Positions 53,661 through 62,510 of a DNA stretch of 64,000 nucleotides are shown here, piece by piece. The notes beneath the pieces are model-generated. The model had not been told where the DNA came from and did not search any database. It worked only from the letters and a program-made list of their open reading frames with translations. The stretch covers positions 62,001-126,000 of the forward strand of contig CAWEYO010000028.1 of NCBI GenBank assembly GCA_963813315.1, read 5' to 3'. Each line of letters opens with the position of its first letter. Position 1 is the first letter of the stretch. This DNA comes from CAWEYO01 sp963813315 (GTDB lineage Bacteria > Pseudomonadota > Alphaproteobacteria > Rhizobiales > Rhizobiaceae). The translations under genes were made by a program, and so were the position numbers.

Positions 53661-53730
53661 GATGAAGCTGGTTTAGCTTGAACATCCTGCAGCGAGCTGA
53701 CGATGCAGGGTTTCCACTATGGAGCGTAAC

Positions 53731-54861
53731 ATGACGACAGAACCATCGAACGGTTTGGAACTGCGTTCCCTGATCACTCGAGACGGTACGCTTCGCGTCA
53801 GTCTTGAACCCGTCGAAGCAGGAGAGCCTGGCGAGGGCGAACTGATCGTCAGGGTAGAAGCTGCTCCAATCAATCCTTCCGATATCGGCCTATTGCTAGG
53901 GCCTGCCGACCTCTCCTCCTTCCGGGCCGAAGGTACACTCGATCTGCCTGTACTCACCGCGCACGTGCCACAAGAGCGTCTGCCGGCAGTTTCCGCGCGC
54001 CTTGGTCAGTCTCTTCCCGTAGGCAATGAAGCAGCTGGGACAGTAGTTCGCGCAGGCCCCGATCAACGGCATCTGCTCGGACGAAAGGTGGGGATGGCGG
54101 GCGGTGGGATGTATACCCAATACCGCCGGATCCCGGTGCGAGACTGCATCGTCCTGCCCAACGACGCGACCGCACCAGAAGGCGCCTCTTTGTTCGTTAA
54201 TCCGCTGACCGCGCTTGGCTTCGTCGAAACAATGCGTGCGGAGGGCCACAAGGCCATCGTCCACACGGCTGCGGCCTCAAACCTCGGACAGATGCTCGTT
54301 CGGATCTGCCAGTCAGACGGGATACCGCTCGTGAACATCGTTCGGAGCGCAGAGCAGGAGAACTTGCTGCGGCAGCTTGGTGCCACCTACGTCGTCAAAA
54401 GCAGCGATCCCGACTTTCTGTCGGATCTTGAGGAGGCAATCGCTGCAACAGGCGCGACGATCGGCTTCGACGCAGTCGGTGGCGGCAAACTGGCCGACCA
54501 GATCCTCATGGCGATGGAGAAGGTCGCAAGCCGAAATCTTGAAGGCTACAACCGCTACGGATCGAACACCTTCAAGCAGGTCTACATCTATGGCGCCCTG
54601 GATCCAGGGCCCACCGTCTTCAACCGCACCTTCGGCTTCTCATGGAGCGTAGGCGGATGGCTGGTCTTTCCGTTCCTGCAGAAGGCTGGGGCAGAGACGG
54701 TTCAACGCCTACGAGCTCGTGTTGCTGACGAGTTCAGGACGACTTTCACAAGTCGCTACACAGACACCATTAGCCTTAAAGACGCTCTGAAGCCCGAGAT
54801 CGTGGGCGCATATGAACGCAAGGGCACCGGTATGAAGTTTTTGATAAATCCGAGTTTATAA
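53731..54861 (+). CDS. Zinc-type alcohol dehydrogenase/quinone oxidoreductase-like protein (MDR superfamily)
   Basis: This 376-residue medium-chain dehydrogenase/reductase shows the GroES-like N-terminal domain with VRVEAAPINPSDIGLLLGPA, the boundary motif LPVGNEAAGTVVRAG and the nucleotide-binding region IVHTAAASNLGQMLVRICQS, where the usual GAAGGVG loop is AAASNLG. No zinc ligands are apparent, so a quinone oxidoreductase or enoyl reductase-like activity with NADPH is likely. The start at 53731 is preferred because GGAGCG lies upstream; an ATG four codons earlier is also open. No pathway neighbour is visible. Confidence 0.82.
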   Translation: MTTEPSNGLELRSLITRDGTLRVSLEPVEAGEPGEGELIVRVEAAPINPSDIGLLLGPADLSSFRAEGTLDLPVLTAHVPQERLPAVSARLGQSLPVGNEAAGTVVRAGPDQRHLLGRKVGMAGGGMYTQYRRIPVRDCIVLPNDATAPEGASLFVNPLTALGFVETMRAEGHKAIVHTAAASNLGQMLVRICQSDGIPLVNIVRSAEQENLLRQLGATYVVKSSDPDFLSDLEEAIAATGATIGFDAVGGGKLADQILMAMEKVASRNLEGYNRYGSNTFKQVYIYGALDPGPTVFNRTFGFSWSVGGWLVFPFLQKAGAETVQRLRARVADEFRTTFTSRYTDTISLKDALKPEIVGAYERKGTGMKFLINPSL

Positions 54862-55256
54862 TCGCGCCTGGCCTCAAGTCCGCTCTGAACTGAGAGCGCT
54901 GCTTACGCCCGCCTGCAACTACCCGTGTCCAAACTACTCTGTACTGACTAAGGGGGCAGATAGGAGCGCATCTGAAATTGACAGACAAAGGTCTCAAGGA
55001 ATTCGCCCAAACAGCTCAATTTGCTCCTTGCACTAGCAACGCTGCAATGCCGATTTGGATTTCTAGTGCAGTTGATCGCAGAGCGCACTCATGAGATCGG
55101 ATCGCTGCCTCGCCGCTCTCGGCCAGAGGGGGCTAGCGCGCCGAACCTCTGACCTCGCTGTCGAACCGGCAATTGGCGACGATGCAGGTAGTGGCGCTTT
55201 TGATGGATCAACGTGCGCTCACCATCGACAAGCGCACGTCGAGAAGACGCAGGAAC
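54862..55256. other. 395-base gap downstream of choX
   Basis: No gene is supported. The ABC permease and ATPase genes that would complete a choline importer are not present here. Confidence 0.5.
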
Positions 55257-56192
55257 CTAGTTCGCGAAAGCGGCCTTCACGGCTGCCGCCGCATCGCCGC
55301 CGTCAAACGTCGTGACGCCGGCCAGCCATGGCGTGACGGCATCCGGATTGGTCTTGAGCCATTCCTTGGCCACTTCATTCGGGTTGCCGCCCTTCAAGAC
55401 CGTGTCCATCATGGCGTTTTCCATTGACAGGTTGAACTTCAGGTTCTTCACGAAGGTGCCGACGTTCGGGCAGTCGGCGGCGTAGCCCTTGCGAGTGACC
55501 GTGTAGACCTTGGCTTCACCGAAGCCGGCCTTTTCCATGCCCTGCAGATAGGCGATCTTCATCTCCCCCATCACCGGGTGTGGCGTCCAGCCCAGGAATA
55601 CGACCCAGCCCTTGTCCTTTATCATCTGCTCGGCCTGCGTCAGCATGCCGGCTTCCGAGGATTCCACGAGCTCAAAACCCGAAAGATTGTTCTTCGGATC
55701 GGCGATCAGGTCGAGAATGTTATTGTTGCCGGCCGAACCTGACTCGATGCCATAGATCTTGCCGTCGAATTTTTCGGCATTCTTGCTGAGATCCTCCAGC
55801 GTCTTGACGCCTTCCGCCGCGACATAGTCCGGTACAACGGGGCCGAAACCGGCACCCTCGAGATTGAGGCCGGCCACTTCGATCGAGCCGTCGTCGGTGT
55901 AAGGCTTCAGCGCGTCGGTCTGGGTCGGCATCCAGTTGCCGAGGAACACGTCTATGTCGCTATCCTTGAGCGCGGCCAGCGTCACCGCCACCGAAAGCTG
56001 CGTAATTTCGGGCTCATAGCCAAGCGCGGTCAGCAGCGTCGAGGTCACGCTGGTAGTGACCTGGATGTCCGTCCAGCCGACATCCGACAGCCTGACTTTC
56101 TTGCAGCCCTCGGCGTCGACCGCCCACGCCGGGTCGGCGACCACAAACACGGCGATCCCGGCTGCCAAGGCACGCATTTTGATATTTCGCAT
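55257..56192 (-). CDS. choX: Choline ABC transporter substrate-binding protein
   Basis: This 311-residue periplasmic binding protein of the choline/glycine betaine class resembles Sinorhizobium ChoX. A signal peptide (RALAAGIAVFVVADPAWAVD) precedes the mature domain. SDVGWTDIQVTTSVTSTLL, VFLGNWMPTQTDALKPYTDD, GIESGSAGNNNILDLIADPK and WVVFLGWTPHPVMGEMKIAY include the aromatic residues that usually form the box around the quaternary ammonium. The start at 56192 (MRNIKMRAL) is preferred to in-frame upstream methionines. It follows betC by 70 bases on the same strand, so choline released from choline sulfate is the likely ligand context. No choW or choV gene follows. Confidence 0.88.
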   Translation of the reverse strand: MRNIKMRALAAGIAVFVVADPAWAVDAEGCKKVRLSDVGWTDIQVTTSVTSTLLTALGYEPEITQLSVAVTLAALKDSDIDVFLGNWMPTQTDALKPYTDDGSIEVAGLNLEGAGFGPVVPDYVAAEGVKTLEDLSKNAEKFDGKIYGIESGSAGNNNILDLIADPKNNLSGFELVESSEAGMLTQAEQMIKDKGWVVFLGWTPHPVMGEMKIAYLQGMEKAGFGEAKVYTVTRKGYAADCPNVGTFVKNLKFNLSMENAMMDTVLKGGNPNEVAKEWLKTNPDAVTPWLAGVTTFDGGDAAAAVKAAFAN

Positions 56193-56262
56193 GTCGGTCT
56201 CCTGTTCCCTTTTGGTTGTGTATTCCTGTTCGGCATCGGCCTGATCAGCCTGATGCCGCATC

Positions 56263-57774
56263 TCATTCTGCGCGTGGAAACCGTTGGTCTTCTTCCAACA
56301 CGTTCAAATCCATGTGATTGCGCATGTAACGCTCGGATGCTTTTTGCAGCGGCTGATAGTCCCATGGGTAATAGGCTCCGTTGCGCAGCGCCTTGTAGAC
56401 GACCTGCCGCCGCGCCTGGCTCTCGCGCACCGCAGCTTCGAAAATGTCGAGATTCCAGCGCGCCCGAATCTTGGCGGTCAGTTCATCCAGAACGCAGGCA
56501 TGCGCGGCATCGCCGGCGAGATTGATCAGTTCGTGCGGATCGGCTGCGAGATCGACCAGCAACGGCGGATCCTTGTCGCATAGCGACAGCTTGAACCGCC
56601 CCTGGCGCAGACAGACCAGCGGCGCTTCCGAACCCTCCGCCGCATATTCCATGGGCACTGCACCGCGTCCGCCCTGGCCAGCCGCCAGACGCGCAAGGTC
56701 TTCGCCGTCGGTCCAAGCCGACAGGCTGCTGACGTCGATGCCGGCGAGCCCGGCCAGCGTTGGCGTCACGTCCAGCGTGGACACCGGTTGCTTGACCAGC
56801 CGGGGTGACCATGCAGGTGCCGCGATCATCAATGGCACGCGCGCCGAGCCTTCGAAGAAGCTCATCTTGAACCACAGGCCGCGCTCGCCGAGCATATCGC
56901 CATGGTCCGAGGCGAAAACAACCACGGTGTTTTCCGCCATGCACCCGCGTTCCAACACGTCGAGGATTTCGCCGATCTTTTCGTCGACATAAGAGATGTT
57001 GGCGAAATAGCCCCGGCGCGCACGCCGCACACACTCGTCCGTGATCGGAAATGCATCGTGCTCGCAAGCATCTAGCAAGCGGCGCGAATGCGGATCCTGC
57101 TTTGCGTAGACGATCGGCCCGATTTCGGGATCCAGCGCCGGGCAATCCTCGTAGAGGTCCCAGAATTTGCGCCGCGCCACATAGGGGTCGTGCGGGTGGG
57201 TGAAGCTGACCGTCAGGCACCAAGGCCGCTCGTCATGCCCGCGCGACAAGTCGTAGAGCTTGCGCGTGGCGTGGTAGGTCACCTCGTCATCATACTCCAT
57301 CTGGTTGGTGATTTCGGCGACGCCGGCGCCGGTGACAGAGCCCAGATTGTGATACCACCAGTCGATGCGCTCGCCGGGCTTGGTGTAGTCCGGCGTCCAG
57401 CCGAAATCCGCCGGATAGATGTCGGTCGTCAGCCGCTCCTCGAAGCCGTGTAATTGATCCGGCCCGACGAAGTGCATTTTTCCCGACAGCGTTGTCTGAT
57501 AGCCGGCGGCGCGCAGGTGGTGGGCGAAGGTTGGGATGTCCGACGCGAACTCGGCGGCGTTGTCATAGACTCGCGTGCGGCTGGGCAATTGCCCCGACAT
57601 GAACGAAGCCCGCGCTGGCGCGCATAAAGGGCTCGCCGTATAGCTGTTGGCAAAGCGCACCGAGCGCGACGCCAACGCCCTCAGATGTGGCGCATGCAGA
57701 AACGTTGCCGGGCCGTCCGGAAACAGCGTTCCGTTGAGCTGATCCACCATCAAAATGAGGATATTGGGACGCAC
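56263..57774 (-). CDS. betC: Choline-sulfatase
   Basis: BetC hydrolyses choline O-sulfate to choline and sulfate, feeding osmoprotectant or carbon metabolism. The 503-residue sulfatase has metal residues in NILILMVDQLNG, the formylglycine cysteine in SPLCAPARASFMSGQLPSRT (Cys51), VVFASDHGDMLGERGLWFKM with the Asp/His pair, and a C-terminal region with RWNLDIFEAAVRESQARRQV and GAYYPWDYQPLQ typical of BetC. The start ATG at 57774 is 134 bases from the divergent LysR-type regulator, a standard arrangement for autoregulated control. Confidence 0.94.
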   Translation of the reverse strand: MRPNILILMVDQLNGTLFPDGPATFLHAPHLRALASRSVRFANSYTASPLCAPARASFMSGQLPSRTRVYDNAAEFASDIPTFAHHLRAAGYQTTLSGKMHFVGPDQLHGFEERLTTDIYPADFGWTPDYTKPGERIDWWYHNLGSVTGAGVAEITNQMEYDDEVTYHATRKLYDLSRGHDERPWCLTVSFTHPHDPYVARRKFWDLYEDCPALDPEIGPIVYAKQDPHSRRLLDACEHDAFPITDECVRRARRGYFANISYVDEKIGEILDVLERGCMAENTVVVFASDHGDMLGERGLWFKMSFFEGSARVPLMIAAPAWSPRLVKQPVSTLDVTPTLAGLAGIDVSSLSAWTDGEDLARLAAGQGGRGAVPMEYAAEGSEAPLVCLRQGRFKLSLCDKDPPLLVDLAADPHELINLAGDAAHACVLDELTAKIRARWNLDIFEAAVRESQARRQVVYKALRNGAYYPWDYQPLQKASERYMRNHMDLNVLEEDQRFPRAE

Positions 57775-57908
57775 CTTTCCATGCCCCGATCGGTTGCCGG
57801 CGGCAACGGACCCCGCTCCACGCGCCCGGCAAGCACCCTCATTAAGAAAGCTTTCGCAAGCCTTGTAAACCTGTTATTTTTCAATGGGTGATATAAGGAT
57901 TTTTTATC
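57775..57908. promoter_or_regulatory. Divergent promoter region of betC and its LysR regulator
   Basis: This 134-base gap contains the palindrome GAAAGCTTTC (57846-57855) and an AT-rich stretch (TTATTTTTCAATGGGTGATA) just before the regulator start. The regulator probably binds here; which bases it contacts is not shown by sequence. Confidence 0.5.
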
Positions 57909-58820
57909 ATGCGCCGCCTGTTTGATGTTGGCTGGATGCGCATCTTCGTCGAGACGGTGCGGCTCGGCAGCCTGTCGTCAGCCGCGGCATCGCTCGGGCT
58001 GACCCAGCCGGCCGTCAGCTATCAGATCCGCCGCATCGAGGAGCAGACCGGCTTTGCCGTGCTGCACCGCCGGCGGCAAGGCGTCGAGCTCACTGCCGGC
58101 GGGCGCAAGCTGTTCGAGATCGCGGAACGCGCCGTGGCCGATATTGACGCCCTGATGCGCGAACAAACTGCCGCCGCCGCGCGCCCCACGCTGCGGCTGC
58201 GCACCGACTATGCTTTTTCTTCGCTGTGGCTTCTTCCGCGCATGCACCAGTTCCGTCTGCTGCATCCCGAAATCGACATCCAAATTGTGGCGACGCAGCG
58301 CCACCAGCCGGACGAAATGCTGGATGGCGACGTTGCCATCGTCTTCGGTGATCGTGCGGAAGCGGGCGCGTCCGCTTCGCTGATGCTGCTGGAAGAGGTC
58401 GTTCCGGTGTGCACACAAGCCTATCTGGAGCGGAACGGTCCCTTCACCAAGCTCAGCGCGCTTGCAAAGGCTCGGCTGATCCACCTCGATGGCGCCACGC
58501 CATCGCCGTGGTTCGACTGGAATCGGTACTTTGGCGAACTCGGTTCGACCCGCGACCTGATCGCCAATCAAGGAGATCTCTCCTTCAACACCTATTCGCT
58601 GGTCACCCAGGCGGCGATCGAGGATCAGGGTGTGGCGTTGGGCTGGATGGGCCTGGTCGATGGCTATCTGCGCTCGCGCGTTCTGGTGCCCGCTGGTCCG
58701 GCCGTGCAAGCGCCGCATCGCGGCTACTGGCTGGTGCCGCCGCAGACGGCCAGCGTCCACAGCGACCGATTAGTCGCGTGGCTGACGGCCGAAACCGCCA
58801 CCAACACGCCGCCTAGCTGA
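57909..58820 (+). CDS. LysR-type regulator of choline-sulfate utilisation
   Basis: This 303-residue LysR-family regulator has the N-terminal winged helix (MRIFVETVRLGSLSSAAASL, then LTQPAVSYQIRRIEEQTGFA) and a C-terminal ligand-binding domain (LRLRTDYAFSSLWLLPRMHQ, LEEVVPVCTQAYLERNGPF). Divergent placement next to betC matches the choline-sulfate utilisation regulator found beside betC in many alphaproteobacteria. Its ligand may be choline sulfate or choline. Confidence 0.88.
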   Translation: MRRLFDVGWMRIFVETVRLGSLSSAAASLGLTQPAVSYQIRRIEEQTGFAVLHRRRQGVELTAGGRKLFEIAERAVADIDALMREQTAAAARPTLRLRTDYAFSSLWLLPRMHQFRLLHPEIDIQIVATQRHQPDEMLDGDVAIVFGDRAEAGASASLMLLEEVVPVCTQAYLERNGPFTKLSALAKARLIHLDGATPSPWFDWNRYFGELGSTRDLIANQGDLSFNTYSLVTQAAIEDQGVALGWMGLVDGYLRSRVLVPAGPAVQAPHRGYWLVPPQTASVHSDRLVAWLTAETATNTPPS

Positions 58821-58905
58821 TCAAACACGTGGCCGGTCATCACCGCAGGCTGCTCCCCATCAGCGCCAGCAGTGTCGGCGCAAGATCAGTCAGGCGCGCC
58901 CGTCG
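58821..58905 (-). pseudogene. C-terminal relic of a phosphoglycerate-mutase/sulfatase-like gene
   Basis: Minus-strand frames read ARLTDLAPTLLALMG and, after a one-base slip, EQPAVMTGHVFDQLG. Together they match the C-terminal LxDLAPTLLxLMGxxQPxEMTG pattern of cofactor-independent phosphoglycerate mutases. Only about 30 residues are left. Confidence 0.5.
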
Positions 58906-58926
58906 TGGAAGCGCAGGGATCGCGCA

Positions 58927-59313
58927 TCACTTCGCAATTGCCGTGGTCGGCCGAAAGAGAGCGCGGGTGAGCCGACTCACGCGGGCTGCGACAGCAGAGG
59001 CCACAGCATCGACGACCGAGCCAAATTCCACGATCGCGCCGTCGCCCATTCGCTTGACGATACGACCCTTATGGTCTGCGATCAGCGGATCTAATACTTT
59101 GGCGCGAAGGGCCCTGATCGCGGCGAGCGTGCGGGCCTCATCCCTTTCGACCAGGCGCGAATAGGCTACGATGTCGGCAGCCATTATCGCAGCGAGCCGC
59201 CGCTCCACCCGTGCAATCGGCACAATGCCCTCCAGCGCATAGTCCGCAAGGCTTTGTGTCTCAATCCTCGCAGCTTCGACCACCGCCCGCAATCGAAACC
59301 GGTGATGGGTCAT
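58927..59313 (-). pseudogene. Truncated class III cyclase gene (N-terminal half only)
   Basis: After a 35-residue leader, the frame reads RRLAAIMAADIVAYSRLVER, LRAKVLDPLIADHKGRIVKR and MGDGAIVEFGSVVDAVASAV. These are the first half of a cyclase catalytic domain with both metal aspartates. Homology stops abruptly after about residue 105 (ARVSRLTRALFRPTTAIAK is unrelated), where the rest of the catalytic domain and the TolB/TPR part should follow. This is a broken member of the same family as the gene at 47.2 kb. Confidence 0.7.
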
Positions 59314-59316
59314 GCG

Positions 59317-59744
59317 TCAGGTTAAAATCTGCGTCCCTGAAAATTCTCCCGGCCGCATGGCCTGGGAGCCAGGCCCGCCCGGCCATGCCGTGTCGGGCGC
59401 CTGCCCCGCGCCCCCCGTCGAGACGAGGCGGATCAGCCGGCACGCGCGATCACAGGACCCGACAGCCGCTCGCGCCGCCCTCGCCCTATCGCGTTTCGTT
59501 CCGAAGTCGGCGGGCGGAATGCGATCCGCGTCGTCCGGCACCCGAAGCGCTTGGTTGTCCGCGACGACCTTCCGCAGGACCAAGCAGGCGGTCATCCGGA
59601 GGCGTCCCACCCAGCTGTCGATGTCGATCCTTTCGCTCGGCAGAGCGTCTCGAATCGGTCGAGGTCGAGCTCTTCGGCTTGGCGAGGACGATCCAGCAGT
59701 GCCAGCTGCCCTTCGGCCTCATCCTGAATTCTCATATCAGTCAT
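59317..59744 (-). pseudogene. Possible frameshifted gene of unknown family
   Basis: The first frame from 59744 (MTDMRIQDEAEGQLALLDRP, DLDRFETL) leads after a slip near 59635 into a second frame (SERIDIDSWVGRLRMTACLV, NQALRVPDDADRIPPADFG) that ends at 59317. Both parts look like protein, but I recognise no family. Treat as a low-confidence decayed gene. Confidence 0.3.
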
Positions 59745-60005
59745 GCGTCTAGCTGTGGGGGTGGAACCCGCCGTACTATCGAGACGGACGAGTTGCCCCA
59801 TATGCCGACCTAGCCGCTTCCCCGAAGCCGACCTTCGCTCTACGGTTGGAAGCGACCCTTTTCGGAATTTCGTAAGGCTCTGGTCCGAGGCCAGCACTGA
59901 GCCCCTAGCCGACATCTCGATAACCGCCCAGGCCGAACGAGCTAAGGAGACGATATTTTATGTGTGATAGAGTCGAAACCGGCACTATTGAAGGACTGAC
60001 ATGGA

Positions 60006-60659
60006 ATGAAACTGTTCTTCAGCCGCAATCCCAATCCTCGCCTTGCGGTCGCGGTGGCCCGCTATCTTGACGCGAAGGTCGAGTTTGAATTCGCCTCGCC
60101 CTTCGCTCCGGGGCAGGCTGAGCGATACCGCCCGCTAAATCCAAATCTTTCACTGCCCATACTTGTAGACTCGGGAAAAAGCCTCTGGGAGGCCGATGCC
60201 ATAGCCTGCCGGCTTTCACGCGACATGCATTCGGATTTCTGGCGCACCGGCGACGACGAGCCCGAGATGATCCGATGGCTCAGTTGGGGTAAAGAGAACT
60301 TCGCAAGAGCTTGCGACATCGTGCATTTCGAACGCGGGACCAAACAGCGGTATGGGCTTGGCCCGATTGATCAGGAACGGGTTGAGGAGGGGCTAAGACA
60401 CTTTTGCACGGCCGCTGCAATACTTGAGGCCGAGCTTTCCGAGCGAAGATGGCCGGTCGGAAATTCGGTTTCCTATGCCGACTTCCGAATGGCGGCTTTT
60501 CTGCCTTTCAACGATGTCGCCAGATTGCCGCTCGGTGATTATCCTTCTGTCGGTCGCTGGTATCGTCAGCTCGAAGAAATCGATGCCTGGCGCGATCCCT
60601 TCAAGGGGCTGGATGCGCCCGAATTGCCGGCGGTCCCGGGTGAGGCTAAGCCCGCATGA
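60006..60659 (+). CDS. Glutathione S-transferase family protein
   Basis: This 217-residue GST has the N-terminal thioredoxin-like domain (LFFSRNPNPRLAVAVARYLD, NPNLSLPILVDSGKSLWEAD with the cis-Pro and the Glu/Asp that bind glutathione) and an all-helical C-terminal domain (NSVSYADFRMAAFLPFNDVA with the N-capping S-x-x-D motif). Length is normal. The ATG at 60006 is directly upstream of the conserved start. It sits intact among remnants. Substrate is unknown; detoxification is the default family role. Confidence 0.86.
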   Translation: MKLFFSRNPNPRLAVAVARYLDAKVEFEFASPFAPGQAERYRPLNPNLSLPILVDSGKSLWEADAIACRLSRDMHSDFWRTGDDEPEMIRWLSWGKENFARACDIVHFERGTKQRYGLGPIDQERVEEGLRHFCTAAAILEAELSERRWPVGNSVSYADFRMAAFLPFNDVARLPLGDYPSVGRWYRQLEEIDAWRDPFKGLDAPELPAVPGEAKPA

Positions 60660-60819
60660 ATCGATCCAGAATGATCATCTATCTATGGTGACGTCGAAAC
60701 GTAGGAACTGCCTGTCGCAGCTGTCCAAGCTCGAGCTGCCACGGTACGCGGATGTGACGCCGACGTGGGGCTGTCCACTTCGTCCGCATATCGGTCCTCG
60801 CAAGGCGTTTAGCGTGCGG

Positions 60820-61000
60820 CAGCTTCCCACCCGAGCCGCGGGGACCGCGTTGCTTCGGCAGTTCAACCTCAAGGCGATCGAAGCGGATCCGAACTCCCAG
60901 TTCGGCTATATCGGTCTGGCCCACTCCTATCGCGTCGACGCGCAGTTCGGATGGCACGAGCAGGAACATAACCGCGACGAGGCGTTGAGGCTCGCCGCCC
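60820..61000 (+). pseudogene. TPR fragment of a cyclase-TolB-TPR protein
   Basis: One plus-strand frame reads LRQFNLKAIEADPNSQFGYI, GLAHSYRVDAQFGWHEQEHN and RDEALRLAAQ, the spacing seen in the TPR part of rhizobial cyclase fusion proteins. Neither side continues the match. It is a third scrap of that gene family in this region. Confidence 0.5.
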
Positions 61001-61217
61001 AACTTCTGCGTTGCCCAGGACCGGACCTTGGCTTGATCGTGCTAAAGGCTCGCCGGTACGCTACAAAGCCACGATAGCTGGGGATTTTGACTTTGCCGCA
61101 GGAGCAACGCAGGCTAAGCCCAGCGGTCTTGTTGGCCGACGTGGCGGAGTTTCCACGGCAAGATTGCAATACAGAGTAACATTGGCAAGATGGCGTGTTA
61201 TAAAGGGTGGCTAAAAA

Positions 61218-61640
61218 ATGTTGTTTTACCTTTCCATTGCCTTTGCAATTATATCCACTGCTCTGTATCACGTCTTCCAAAAATCTATATCTCCTACGAT
61301 TGATCCTCTTATCTCTATGATCGTCACCTATTTGACCTCACTCTTTATGATCGCAATCATTCTACCATTCTATCCTTTAAGATCGGGCTTTATGACATCC
61401 TTCAAAGAGGCGAACTGGGCCAGTTTTGCATTGGCTTTCGGCGTTGTTGGCATCGAACTTGGCTATCTTTTGGTCTATCGGTCGGGATGGAAACTGAGTC
61501 TTGCCGCGCCGGTGGCCAATGCATCACTGGCTCTTATTCTTCTGCCCATCGGTCTGCTTTTCTTTCACGAAACGCTTAGCCTGATAAAAATTGTCGGCCT
61601 TGCGCTTTGTATCGGCGGCGTCATCCTGATCAATATATAG
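61218..61640 (+). CDS. Small DMT/EamA-like membrane transporter of foreign composition
   Basis: This 140-residue protein has four hydrophobic spans (LFYLSIAFAIISTALYHVFQ, MIVTYLTSLFMIAIILPFYP, WASFALAFGVVGIELGYLLV, LALILLPIGLLFFHETLSLI) and the SMR/EamA-type end KIVGLALCIGGVILINI. It has the size of half an EamA protein and probably works as a dimer in export of small molecules. Codons favour A/T in the third position, unlike all neighbours, suggesting recent transfer. An AAAGGGTGG site precedes the ATG. Confidence 0.72.
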   Translation: MLFYLSIAFAIISTALYHVFQKSISPTIDPLISMIVTYLTSLFMIAIILPFYPLRSGFMTSFKEANWASFALAFGVVGIELGYLLVYRSGWKLSLAAPVANASLALILLPIGLLFFHETLSLIKIVGLALCIGGVILINI

Positions 61641-61649
61641 AGGCAGTCC

Positions 61650-62186
61650 TGTCGATTTTGATGGAGAGTTGCCTCGCCCTTTCTACCCAAGCTGCGCATA
61701 TCCAGCCTGCCGCCGCCGGCCCGGCCGCGCCGATACAGCTTCCGGATAGGCCTTCGATTGCCGTCCTGCCTTTCACAAACATGAGCCGCGACCCTGAACA
61801 GGAGTATTTCTCAGACGGCATCACCGAAGATATCATCACCGACCTTTCCAGGATTGCTGGTCTTATGGTGGTCGCGCGCAACTCGAGCTTCGCTTACAAG
61901 AACAAGAGAAGATCCCGACGTCCGGATCGTTGGGCGCGAACTCGGTGTTGCATCGGTACTCGAAGGATCGATCCGCCGCGCCGGAAACCGCGTCCGCATT
62001 ACGGCCCAGCTCATCGACGCAGCTACCGGCGGTCACCTGTGGGCGGAACGCTATGATCGCGACCTCGCCGACATTTTCGAGCTCCAGGACGAAGTAACTC
62101 GGCGAATTGTCGAGGCCCTCAAGGTAAAGCTTCAGCCAACCGAAGAGGCCCTTTTGGGAGAAAGCCGCACCAGCAGCTGCCTCTAA
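61650..62186 (+). pseudogene. Frameshifted TolB-like middle part of a cyclase-TPR gene
   Basis: The first frame reads LPDRPSIAVLPFTNMSRDPE, QEYFSDGITEDIITDLSRIA and VVARNSSFAYKNK, then shifts near 61905. The second frame gives VRIVGRELGVASVLEGSIRR, AGNRVRITAQLIDAATGGHL and WAERYDRDLADIFELQDEVT before stopping at 62186. The preceding catalytic domain and following TPR part are absent. It belongs to the same family as the gene at 47.2 kb and the fragments at 58.9 and 60.8 kb. Confidence 0.75.
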
Positions 62187-62510
62187 GGTAAAGTTCCATC
62201 CAAAGAGGACATTCCGAGGCGGCGGCTGTCGAAGGGACGGCAGACTTGGGTCATGATTTCGCGTGGAGCAACGACGCGATCGCGCCACTTCGAGACATTC
62301 GCAGGCCCGCCTTGGGTTCCAAGAGCGGTCGTCCGGTTTAAGGTGATTGAGCCCTTTCCAGGCGTACAAAAATTTCGCTTGAAAGCTTCTCGTTGCCAAA
62401 AATCGCGAATGCTCAAGCTGTAGGGCGAATCGCGTTTCAAGCCTGCTTGCACATCGCCACGCCCGCGGCATGCGACCCCGGACGCTAGCTAATTCCGCAG
62501 GACTTGCCGG
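62187..62510. other. 324-base gap before the ABC ATPase genes
   Basis: No gene is supported. The sequence contains only short antisense-type frames. Confidence 0.4.
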
